Of a DNA stretch of 64,000 bases, positions 36,966 to 45,530 are shown one piece after another. Source of the stretch: Sphingomonas sp. LaA6.9. Lineage in GTDB: Bacteria; Pseudomonadota; Alphaproteobacteria; Sphingomonadales; Sphingomonadaceae. The stretch spans positions 1 through 64,000 of the forward strand of contig NZ_JAKVIO010000013.1 in assembly GCF_022601895.1 (NCBI RefSeq), given 5' to 3'. The first letter of the stretch is position 1. The number at the start of each line of letters is the position of its first letter. The position numbers were made by a program, and so were the translations under genes. The notes beneath the pieces were generated by a model. That model did not search any database, was not told the origin of the DNA, and worked only from the letters and a program-made list of their open reading frames with translations.

Positions 36966-36994
36966 GATATAGGTCCGGGGGGGCAGGGTGTAAA
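36966..36994 (-). promoter_or_regulatory. Sigma-70-like promoter of the decarboxylase gene
   Basis: TTTACA (36994-36989) and TATATC (36971-36966) on the minus strand with a 17-base spacer. Transcription from here would leave a leader of about 70 nt before the TTG start. This suggests the decarboxylase can be expressed apart from the upstream nspC gene. Confidence 0.55.
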
Positions 36995-37062
36995 GTGCGC
37001 TTTTGGGTACGCAGATTCGTGTTGCGTCAATATGACAGCCGCGATCGGCGTCCGGCGGCGGT

Positions 37063-38235
37063 TCAGGACAGACGGCCGCGGAAATCCTCGTATCCGAACT
37101 GCCTGATTACCCTCAACGAATCATCGTCGCTGTTCCACAGCGCGATCGCGGGCAGGGGCACGCCATTGAAGGTATTGGTCTTTACCATCGAATAATGGCC
37201 CTGATCGAGAAAGGCGATTCGCGTTCCCGCAGGAGGTGATTCGGCAAAGGTGTAGTCGCCGATCACATCGCCCGCGAGGCAGGACGGTCCGCCCAGCCGC
37301 ATAGTCACGCCCTCGGCCGCCTCGTGCAGCATCGCGGGGCGATAGGGCGCCTCGATCACGTCGGGCATGTGGCAGGTGGCCGAAATGTCGGTGATGCCGA
37401 TCGGCAGCGCATTCTCGAAAGTATCGAGGATCTCGCCGACAAGGATACCCGCATCGAGCGCCACCGCCTCGCCGGGTTCGAGATAGATGGTGAGCCCGGT
37501 ACGCTCGCGAACGTCCTTCAGGAAAGCCACCAGCTCATCGCGCTGATAGTCGGCGCGCGTGATATGGTGACCGCCACCAAAATTGAGCCATTTCAGCTGT
37601 CTGAAGTATGGCGCTATTTTCGGTTCGAGCGATTCCCAAGTGCGGCGGAGCGGTTCGAAATCCTGTTCGCACAAAGTGTGGAAATGGAGGCCGTCAATCC
37701 CCTCCATATGTTCGGGGAGAAGCTGCGAGACGGGGAAGCCAAGGCGCGATCCCGGCTGGGCGGGATCATATTTGGGGACCTCGCCCTCGCTATGCTCGGG
37801 ATTGAGGCGCAACCCGAGGTCGAACTGCTCGCCGGCCGCGCGGGCGGCCGCGATCTCACCCGCGAAGCGGCGATGCTGCGCGGGCGTGTTGAAGACGACA
37901 GTGTCCGAAAGCCGGAAGATCTCGGGCAGGTCGCCGGCCTTGTAGGCGGCCGAATAGGTTTCGACGATGCCGTGATAATGGTCGCGGCCGAGCTTGGCTT
38001 CCCACAGGCCCGAGGCGCAGGCGCCGTCGAGATATTCGCCGACGACATCGCCGAGCGACCACATCGAAAAGGCCTTGAGCGCAAGCAGGACCTTCACGCC
38101 CGCGCGATCGCGGACGTCCTTGAGAACACCGAGGTTGCGCCGAACCGCTGCCTCGTCGACGACAAAGCAGGGGCTCGGCACGCGGCCAAGGTCGAAATGC
38201 GCGAAAGCGCCCGGATCGCCGGCTCTGGTTTCCAT
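37063..38235 (-). CDS. nspC: Carboxynorspermidine/carboxyspermidine decarboxylase
   Basis: Removes CO2 from carboxyspermidine (or carboxynorspermidine) to give spermidine (or norspermidine). The 390-residue PLP enzyme has Lys54 in LLALKAF, HFHTLCEQ, NFGGGHHIT, LEPGEAV, and the C-terminal CLAGDV and DQGHYSMVK motifs, which separate NspC from ornithine and diaminopimelate decarboxylases. It lies 14 bp after the synthase gene and upstream of the ornithine/lysine decarboxylase gene, all on the minus strand. Confidence 0.93.
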   Translation of the reverse strand: METRAGDPGAFAHFDLGRVPSPCFVVDEAAVRRNLGVLKDVRDRAGVKVLLALKAFSMWSLGDVVGEYLDGACASGLWEAKLGRDHYHGIVETYSAAYKAGDLPEIFRLSDTVVFNTPAQHRRFAGEIAAARAAGEQFDLGLRLNPEHSEGEVPKYDPAQPGSRLGFPVSQLLPEHMEGIDGLHFHTLCEQDFEPLRRTWESLEPKIAPYFRQLKWLNFGGGHHITRADYQRDELVAFLKDVRERTGLTIYLEPGEAVALDAGILVGEILDTFENALPIGITDISATCHMPDVIEAPYRPAMLHEAAEGVTMRLGGPSCLAGDVIGDYTFAESPPAGTRIAFLDQGHYSMVKTNTFNGVPLPAIALWNSDDDSLRVIRQFGYEDFRGRLS

Positions 38236-38249
38236 GCTCGTCCCGCCGA

Positions 38250-39467
<1,218 letters not shown>

Positions 39468-39503
39468 TTGCCGGAAAATTTGGGGGCTATATAGGGACGT
39501 ACC

Positions 39504-40481
39504 ATGACAGGGCAAAGTCCACACAGAAAACCGTCACGCCAGGGCGTGCTCGCGGCCGCCGCAAAGGTTGCGGAGATCGTTCCCGAAACCCCGCTGCTGC
39601 CGCTGGAAATCGCGGGCCGCACCGTCTGGTGCAAGGCCGAATGCCTGCAGCCGATCGGCGCATTCAAGCTGCGCGGCGCATGGCATCGCCTGACCGACAT
39701 CGACGCGGACGACTGGGGGGCGGGCGTTGTCGCTTTTTCCTCGGGCAATCATGCGCAGGGCGTCGCCTGGGCGGCACGCCGGCTCGGCATCGAGGCCACG
39801 ATCGTGATGCCGTCTGACGCGCCTGCCAAGAAACTGGCCGCGACCAGGGCGCTAGGTGCATCGGTGGTGCTCTATGATCGCATGACCGGGAGCCGCGAGG
39901 AGATTGCGGGCGCGCTCGCCGCCGAGCGTGGCGCGGTGCTGGTGCCGAGCTTCGACGACCCCTGGGTAATCGAGGGGCAGGGCAGCGTCGGCATCGAGAT
40001 CGCCGCGCAGATGGAGGCGCTGACAGGCGCGGCGCCCGACCGCATCGTCATTCCCTGTGGCGGCGGCGGCTTGTCCGCCGGCATCGCGCTGGCTTGTCCC
40101 GAGGCCGATATCCGCATCGCCGAGCCCGAGGGCTGGGATGATATGGCGCGCTCGCTGGAGGCGGGCGAGATCGTGCCCGTAGCACCCAATCCGCCCTTTA
40201 CGTCATGCGATGCGCTCCAGACGCTGCGCGTCTCGCCGCTGACCTTCGGGCCGCTTGCGGCGGCGGGCGCGAAGGGTGTCGCCGTCACGGAGGCAGAGAT
40301 TGCCGAGGCCATGCGCGTCGCTTTCGGGCAGCTTCGGCTCGTCGTCGAACCCGGGGGCGCGGTGGCGCTCGCCGCGGTGCTCGCGGGCAAGGTGCCGATC
40401 GCCGAGCACACGGTGGTCGTGCTTTCGGGGGGCAATGTCGATCCGGCCGCCTTTGCGCGCGTACTGGAGGGCACCCGCTGA
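39504..40481 (+). CDS. Threonine/serine dehydratase-like PLP enzyme
   Basis: A 325-residue fold type II PLP enzyme. Lys55 in IGAFKLRGA binds the cofactor; SSGNHAQG (79-86) binds the substrate carboxylate; CGGGGLSAG holds the PLP phosphate; the end VVLSGGNVD is typical. There is no ACT regulatory domain, so it is of the catabolic or serine-racemase-like type, not IlvA. It is divergent from the polyamine genes with only 36 bp between. The TGA overlaps the ATG of the following small membrane gene. Confidence 0.88.
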   Translation: MTGQSPHRKPSRQGVLAAAAKVAEIVPETPLLPLEIAGRTVWCKAECLQPIGAFKLRGAWHRLTDIDADDWGAGVVAFSSGNHAQGVAWAARRLGIEATIVMPSDAPAKKLAATRALGASVVLYDRMTGSREEIAGALAAERGAVLVPSFDDPWVIEGQGSVGIEIAAQMEALTGAAPDRIVIPCGGGGLSAGIALACPEADIRIAEPEGWDDMARSLEAGEIVPVAPNPPFTSCDALQTLRVSPLTFGPLAAAGAKGVAVTEAEIAEAMRVAFGQLRLVVEPGGAVALAAVLAGKVPIAEHTVVVLSGGNVDPAAFARVLEGTR

Positions 40482-40672
40482 TGGAGTCGGTTCTTGCAGC
40501 AATCGCTGGATTCGCGATTTCCGCAGGCCCCGGGCTGCTCATGCTCGCTGCGTTCGCGCTTGCCTTTGCGGGCGTGCAGATGATCCGCAAGGGGCAGAAC
40601 CGGCAAAAGGGCGTTCTCATGATCGTCTGCGCCGCGGTGTTTGTGGCCAATGTCATGATCTGGACGCTCTGA
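40481..40672 (+). CDS. 63-residue membrane protein
   Basis: A small protein with two hydrophobic segments (about 15-32 and 44-61) separated by the basic loop RKGQNRQKG. The ATG shares one base with the TGA of the dehydratase gene, and the dimethylargininase gene starts two bases after its stop; the tight packing supports its reality. No family recognised. Confidence 0.7.
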   Translation: MESVLAAIAGFAISAGPGLLMLAAFALAFAGVQMIRKGQNRQKGVLMIVCAAVFVANVMIWTL

Positions 40673-40673
40673 C

Positions 40674-41468
40674 ATGGCGCGCGTCTTCGATTTCGATTCC
40701 GCGATTGTGCGCGTTCCTGCGCCGAGTGTGGTCAATGGCCTCAGCGCATCGGGCGGCGAGGCGCCGTCCTATCAGGGCGTGCTGGCCGAGCACCGCGCCT
40801 ATGTCACCGCGCTCGAGGCTGCGGGCGTGGTGGTGGACATATTGCCTGCGCTCGACGCCTATCCGGATGCGATCTTCGTCGAGGATCCCGCCTTTGTGCT
40901 CCCGGAAGGCGCGATCCTGCTGCGCCCGGGGGCGCCCACGCGAATCGGTGAGGTCGCAGAAATCGAGCCCGCGCTGAAACGTCATTTTGATCAGGTGCTT
41001 ACTTTGCCCAATGGCTTTGCCGATGGCGGAGATATCCTGATCACCCCCACCGAGATCCTGATCGGCCTGTCCGCGCGGACCGACATTGCCGGTGCCGAGG
41101 CCTTTGTCGCCCAGGTCGAAAGACTCGGCCGTCGCGCGCGCATCGTCGAGACGCCAGCCGGTACGCTTCACTTCAAGACCGCGTCGTCGCTGCTCAGCGA
41201 GGACTGCGTGGTCGCGACACCGGCACTGGCCGCGACGGGCGTGTTCGCGGGGCTGGACGTGCTGGTGACGCCCGAGGGTGAGGAGGCCGGTGCAAATCTT
41301 TTGCGTGTCAACGATACGGTGCTGGTGGGGGCGGCCTATCCGCGCATGGCGGACCTGATAGCCGCGCGCGGACTGGACATCGTTGCACTGGATGTATCGG
41401 AGATTGCGAAGATCGACGCGGGGTTGTCGTGCATGTCTCTCCGATGGGTACGGAGCACACGCGCGTAA
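40674..41468 (+). CDS. ddaH: Dimethylarginine dimethylaminohydrolase family protein
   Basis: Hydrolyses methylated arginines (or a related guanidino compound) to citrulline and an amine. The 264-residue protein of the guanidino-modifying superfamily shows the VEDPAFV and DGGDILIT strands, the catalytic His in TLHFKTAS and the nucleophile Cys253 in GLSCMSLRW. Arginine deiminases are longer, so DDAH is the better call. The gene follows the dehydratase and small membrane gene in one unit. Citrulline could enter arginine and ornithine metabolism, but any link to the polyamine block opposite is inference. Confidence 0.9.
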   Translation: MARVFDFDSAIVRVPAPSVVNGLSASGGEAPSYQGVLAEHRAYVTALEAAGVVVDILPALDAYPDAIFVEDPAFVLPEGAILLRPGAPTRIGEVAEIEPALKRHFDQVLTLPNGFADGGDILITPTEILIGLSARTDIAGAEAFVAQVERLGRRARIVETPAGTLHFKTASSLLSEDCVVATPALAATGVFAGLDVLVTPEGEEAGANLLRVNDTVLVGAAYPRMADLIAARGLDIVALDVSEIAKIDAGLSCMSLRWVRSTRA

Positions 41469-41544
41469 AGAGAACAGAACAACGGGCCCTTAATTCGGAG
41501 CGCCTACAATTCAGCTTTTTCGTGGCGAAGATAGGTTGTCGGCG

Positions 41545-41985
41545 ATGGCGATGGACGAGGTATTGGCGTGGGAATCGGAAAAGCGCTTTCGAAACGCGGT
41601 GCCGGATTTTTTTGAATTCGACCTGCAGATCGACACCAACGCGTACGACCGCGAAGGCTATTCGAAGCGCTCTATAGCATGGGTGTCGCGATCACCTGCG
41701 GAGCGACTTTCTTGTTGCGGTAACCCTCAGTGTAAAGGCACGCAACTAGACTTACTGGAACTGATCCGCATTGCGCGCAGTTTGCCGCGACTGCGTTGCC
41801 TGTCCAGATCCTACCTGCCCCTATTCAAGCGGGGTGAGTTCGTTGAAGAGGTTTTGCTGGACGAGCACGTTGCCTGCCGCGGCACTGTGCTGGGCCCCTC
41901 CGGATGGGATGACAGGCAATGCTGCAAAAATGTATTTCACATCACCGGCCGAGTGAGATTCGCGAACGGCCTTAAGGTGACATAG
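41545..41985 (+). CDS. Orphan hypothetical protein, AT-richer than its neighbours
   Basis: A 146-residue frame starting at an ATG (MAMDEVLAWESEKRFRNAV). Its composition looks protein-like: acidic and aromatic N-terminus (DFFEFDLQID), a CCGNPQCKG cysteine cluster around residues 56-65, basic middle and a beta-like C-terminus (KNVFHITGRVRFANG). GC content is visibly below that of the flanking genes, suggesting recent arrival. A TTG at 41536 or an ATG at 41551 are alternative starts. I recognise no family, and there is no matching gene around it. Confidence 0.5.
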   Translation: MAMDEVLAWESEKRFRNAVPDFFEFDLQIDTNAYDREGYSKRSIAWVSRSPAERLSCCGNPQCKGTQLDLLELIRIARSLPRLRCLSRSYLPLFKRGEFVEEVLLDEHVACRGTVLGPSGWDDRQCCKNVFHITGRVRFANGLKVT

Positions 41986-42031
41986 CTGCCAGCAGAAGGC
42001 GGACATCACTCGATACCCGCCTTCGCTGAAT

Positions 42032-42688
42032 TCACCGGATCGGGCAGTTCGGATCCAGGCGGAAGTCGAGATAATTGTCGACCGAGCGCATGAGGTCGTC
42101 GAGTTCGTGCTCGAAGAAATGGTTGGCGCGCGGAATCTCGTCGTGGTGGATCGTGATGTGCTTCTGCGTGCGCAGCTTGTCGACCAGCTTCTGCACCGCG
42201 CTCGGCGTCACGACCTCGTCGCCTGTGCCCTGGACGATGATGCCCGAAGCCGGGCAGGGGGCGAGGAAGGTGAAATCATACATGTTCGCGGGCGGCGCGA
42301 CCGAGATGAAGCCGCGAATCTCCGGGCGGCGCATCAGCAGTTGCATGCCGATCCAAGCCCCGAAGCTGAAGCCCGCGATCCAGGTGGTCTGCGCTTCGGG
42401 GTGGAAGCTCTGGACCCAGTCGAGCGCGGCGGCGGCGTCGGAGAGCTCGCCAATGCCGTTGTCGAAGGTGCCCTGGCTCTTGCCGACGCCACGGAAATTG
42501 AAGCGCAGCGTCGCGAAACCGCGGCGCTGGAAGGTCTTGTAGAGCGCCTGGGTGATCCGGTCGTTCATCGTGCCACCGCCTTGCGGGTGCGGATGCAGGA
42601 TCATGGCGACGGGCGCGCGCGGACGCGGCGGGGGGCTGAAACGGCCTTCGAGACGGCCTTCTGGGCCGGGAATAATGACTTCGGGCAT
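42032..42688 (-). CDS. Alpha/beta hydrolase
   Basis: A 218-residue single-domain serine hydrolase. LHPHPQGGG (about 31-39) gives the oxyanion hole, GFSFG with Ser108 is the nucleophile elbow, and GTGDEVVTP and HFFEHELDD supply Asp and His. The HPHPQGGGTMNDR pattern is typical of a bacterial family related to dienelactone-type and xaa-pro-dipeptidyl-like hydrolases; substrate unknown. The ATG at 42688 starts the family core (MPEVIIPGPEGRLEG). It is divergent from the cysteine desulfurase genes. Confidence 0.88.
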   Translation of the reverse strand: MPEVIIPGPEGRLEGRFSPPPRPRAPVAMILHPHPQGGGTMNDRITQALYKTFQRRGFATLRFNFRGVGKSQGTFDNGIGELSDAAAALDWVQSFHPEAQTTWIAGFSFGAWIGMQLLMRRPEIRGFISVAPPANMYDFTFLAPCPASGIIVQGTGDEVVTPSAVQKLVDKLRTQKHITIHHDEIPRANHFFEHELDDLMRSVDNYLDFRLDPNCPIR

Positions 42689-42759
42689 AGCACCTACGGG
42701 CGAAAAGATGATTTGGGCGCAGCTTGAGGCTGTGCACGGACGTGCAAGCCTATATAGAA

Positions 42760-43872
42760 ATGCCTCAGGGTTTCGCAATTAAAACGGGTAGTCTGTTGTC
42801 CGACCGTCTCTATCTGGACCACGCGGCGACGACGCCGGTGCTGCCGCAGGCAAGACAGGCGGTTGCCGAAGGGCTCGCGCGCTGGGCCAATCCATCCTCA
42901 CCCCATGCCGAGGGACGCGCGGCGCGCGCCGCGCTCGAGGACGCGCGCGAGCGGATCAGGAAGGCGCTGGGCTGGGAGCATGAACTGATTTTCACCAGCG
43001 GCGCGACCGAGGCGATCCGCATTGCGCTCGGCCGCGCCAATGCCGATGCGCAGATCGTCTCGGCGGTTGAGCATGACGCCGTCCACCGCGCCGCGCCCAA
43101 GGCCTTTTTCCTGCCCGTGCAGGGCGATGGCACGGTGTCGCGCGATGCGCTCACCGGACGCCTTGGGGCACTGGCGGCGGCTCGCCCGATCGTCGCAATC
43201 CAGTCGGTCAACAACGAAACGGGCGTCATCCAGCCACTCGACGAACTTGTGCCCATCGTCCAGCGCGCGGGCGGGATCGCCTTTGCCGACTGTTCGCAAT
43301 CGGCGGGCAAGATGGCGCTGCCCGACGCCGATCTGATTGCGGTCTCGGCGCACAAGCTGGGCGGTCCGCCGGGGATCGGTGCGCTGCTGGTGCGCGACCT
43401 GCGCGATATCGAGCCCGATGGCGGGCAGGAAAAGGGCTATCGCGGCGGGACGGAGAATCTGCCTGCGATCCTTGGCTTTGCCGCGGCACTCGAGGCGTCC
43501 AATGCCTGGGTACGGCGCGCCGAGGACCTGCGTGCGCATCTCGACGGCGCGCTCGAGGCGTCGGGTGCGATCATCGCCGCGCGCAAGACGCCGCGGCTCG
43601 CGACGATCGCCACCTATCGCATGCCCGGCATGGCCTCGGCCGCGCAGCTCATCCAGTTCGACATGGCGGGCATCGCGGTTTCGGCGGGATCGGCGTGCTC
43701 TTCGGGAACGCTCAAGACCAGCCATGTGCTCGCCGCAATGGGCTGGGACGAGAAGGAGGCGGGGGAGATCGTGCGCGTCAGCTTCGGTCCCGACACGAGC
43801 CGCGCCGACGTCTATCGCTTCGTCGAGCAGTGGCAGCGCCTCGCGCGCGAGGCGAAGGCACGCGCGGCATGA
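42760..43872 (+). CDS. Cysteine desulfurase family protein, first of two
   Basis: PLP enzyme that takes sulfur from cysteine. The 370-residue protein (from ATG 42760) has YLDHAATTPV, Lys199 in SAHKLGGPPG as PLP lysine, and the persulfide Cys313 in GSACSSGTLK on a mobile loop, which is the IscS/NifS (type I) arrangement. The start is uncertain: a TTG at 42796 would give a shorter and more family-like N-terminus. The stop overlaps the start of the second desulfurase by 4 bases. Confidence 0.88.
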   Translation: MPQGFAIKTGSLLSDRLYLDHAATTPVLPQARQAVAEGLARWANPSSPHAEGRAARAALEDARERIRKALGWEHELIFTSGATEAIRIALGRANADAQIVSAVEHDAVHRAAPKAFFLPVQGDGTVSRDALTGRLGALAAARPIVAIQSVNNETGVIQPLDELVPIVQRAGGIAFADCSQSAGKMALPDADLIAVSAHKLGGPPGIGALLVRDLRDIEPDGGQEKGYRGGTENLPAILGFAAALEASNAWVRRAEDLRAHLDGALEASGAIIAARKTPRLATIATYRMPGMASAAQLIQFDMAGIAVSAGSACSSGTLKTSHVLAAMGWDEKEAGEIVRVSFGPDTSRADVYRFVEQWQRLAREAKARAA

Positions 43873-44999
43873 GCAAGCCCGTCATCTATCTCGATTATCA
43901 GGCGACCACCCCGCTCGCCCCGGAAGCGCGCGCGGCGATGCTGCCCTGGCTCGACGACAAATTCGCCAATCCGCATTCGCCGCACAAGCCGGGACGCGAA
44001 GCCGCAGCCGTGGTCGAGGCTGCGCGCGACTCGATATCGCGCGCGCTGGGCGGTGCGGGCGGACGGCTGCTCTTTACGGGCGGCGCGACCGAGGCGGCCA
44101 ACATGGCGATCCAGGGCGCTGCGCTGAAGGCAGGCCCCAGGCGCCGCAAGATCGTGACCATCGCGACCGAGCATGCCTGCGTTCGCGACACAGCCCTGTG
44201 GCTCGGGGCGCATGGTCATGAATGCGTGCTTTTGCCGGTTCATGCCGACGGGCTGGTCGATCTCGACGCCGCGGCCGAGGCGATCGACGATGAGACTGCG
44301 CTCGTCGCGGCGATGCTGGTCAACAACGAGATCGGCGTGATCCAGCCGATCGCCGCATTGTCGGCGCTGGCGCGTGCCAAAGGCGCGCTGTTCTTCTGCG
44401 ACGCGGTACAGGGATTTGGCCGGGTATCGCTGCCGATCGATGCGTGCGACATGGTCGCGCTCTCGGGCCACAAGATTCACGGCCCCAAAGGCGTCGGCGC
44501 GCTCTGGCTGCGCGATGGCGTCGCGATCGAGCCGATCATTCATGGAGGCGGTCAGGAAGGCGGAATACGTTCGGGCACGCTTTCGCCCGCGCTCTGTGCG
44601 GGGTTTGGCGCCGCCGCCGACCTGCTGGGCGCGCGCGCCTCGGAGGATGTACTGCACGTTGCTGAACTCGCGACGCTGGCGATGCAGCGACTCGGATTGT
44701 GGGTAATCAATGGTTCTGTTACAGAACGTTATCGTGGAAACCTCAATATCAGGATGAATGGCATCGACGCCGCGCGGATGATCTCGGAGGTGCGGCAGGT
44801 CGCGTTTTCGGCGGGCTCGGCATGCGCCAGCGGATCGGGCCGGCCGAGCCATGTCCTGTCCGCGCTCGGACTGACGGAGGCCGAGGCGCGTTCGAGCATC
44901 CGCCTCGGCTTCGGGCGCTATACGACGCTCGACGAGCTGGACGGCGCGCTCACGCTGATCCTCGAGGCCGCCGAGCGACAGGGAGCCATAGCGGCGTGA
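43869..44999 (+). CDS. Cysteine desulfurase family protein, second of two
   Basis: A 376-residue class V aminotransferase-fold enzyme with YLDYQATTPL, PLP Lys202 in SGHKIHGPKGVG, GGGQEGGIRSGT and the catalytic Cys319 in GSACASGSG. It is closer to classical IscS than the preceding paralogue. The two are clearly homologous but divergent, so they may supply sulfur to different acceptors. The ATG overlaps the stop of the first gene, and the ferredoxin gene starts within its stop (GTGA), which points to one transcript. Confidence 0.92.
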   Translation: MSKPVIYLDYQATTPLAPEARAAMLPWLDDKFANPHSPHKPGREAAAVVEAARDSISRALGGAGGRLLFTGGATEAANMAIQGAALKAGPRRRKIVTIATEHACVRDTALWLGAHGHECVLLPVHADGLVDLDAAAEAIDDETALVAAMLVNNEIGVIQPIAALSALARAKGALFFCDAVQGFGRVSLPIDACDMVALSGHKIHGPKGVGALWLRDGVAIEPIIHGGGQEGGIRSGTLSPALCAGFGAAADLLGARASEDVLHVAELATLAMQRLGLWVINGSVTERYRGNLNIRMNGIDAARMISEVRQVAFSAGSACASGSGRPSHVLSALGLTEAEARSSIRLGFGRYTTLDELDGALTLILEAAERQGAIAA

Positions 45000-45331
45000 C
45001 GCGCGTCCGCTTCATCAGCGCGGACGGCCAGACCGTCCGCGAAGTCATCGGCGCGCCGGGCGACAATCTGCTGACGCTTGCGCAGAATGACGGCCAGCCG
45101 CTCGAGGGGACGTGTGAGGGGCAGATGGCGTGCTCGACCTGCCATGTGATCGTCGATGCCGATGATTTCGCCAGGCTCCCGCCGGCCTCCGAAATGGAGG
45201 AGGACATGCTCGATCTTGCCGCTGGCGCGACGCGCAACAGCCGGCTTTCCTGCCAGATCTGGCTCGATGAGACCCTCGAAAGCCTCTCGGTCCGCGTGCC
45301 CGGCGAAGTTCGCAACATGCAGGGGCGTTGA
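44996..45331 (+). CDS. [2Fe-2S] ferredoxin, adrenodoxin type
   Basis: A 111-residue electron carrier. Cys40, Cys46, Cys49 and Cys86 (CEGQMACSTC and LSCQ) have the C-x5-C-x2-C-xn-C spacing of Isc-associated ferredoxins. The start is a GTG at 44996 overlapping the TGA of the desulfurase gene. Its position suggests it gives electrons to Fe-S assembly or sulfur transfer. The SRP RNA gene starts about 26 bp after its stop. Confidence 0.92.
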   Translation: MTRVRFISADGQTVREVIGAPGDNLLTLAQNDGQPLEGTCEGQMACSTCHVIVDADDFARLPPASEMEEDMLDLAAGATRNSRLSCQIWLDETLESLSVRVPGEVRNMQGR

Positions 45332-45357
45332 TTCCTTCGGCGACATCGCCCATATGG

Positions 45358-45455
45358 CGCCCGGGAGTCGGGCGGGCGCAGCACTCGCCAACCCGGTCAG
45401 GTCCGGAAGGAAGCAGCCGTAACGAATTCGTTGCGGGTCGTCCCGGCTCCCACCC
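45358..45455 (+). ncRNA. ffs: Signal recognition particle RNA (small, 4.5S type)
   Basis: The highly conserved apical region GTCAGGTCCGGAAGGAAGCA is at 45397-45416, containing the GGAAGCA/GTCAGG asymmetric loop bound by Ffh. The ends GGGAGTCGGGC (45363-45373) and GTCCCGGCTCCC (about 45440-45451) pair to close a long hairpin. Length is about 90-98 nt. Exact ends are estimated. dnaX begins about 75 bp downstream, a common placement. Confidence 0.95.
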
Positions 45456-45530
45456 ATGCACAGGAAATCGACCGGATCGAATGGCATAGAAGGCTTCGAC
45501 AAGCGGAGCCTGAACGCCTAGTTTGCCCCC

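Noticed and set aside
41995-42024. Hairpin GAAGGCGG...CCGCCTTC as a terminator of the alpha/beta hydrolase gene
   Set aside because: Only 8 bp with a 14-nt loop and no U-run on the minus strand; too weak to list.
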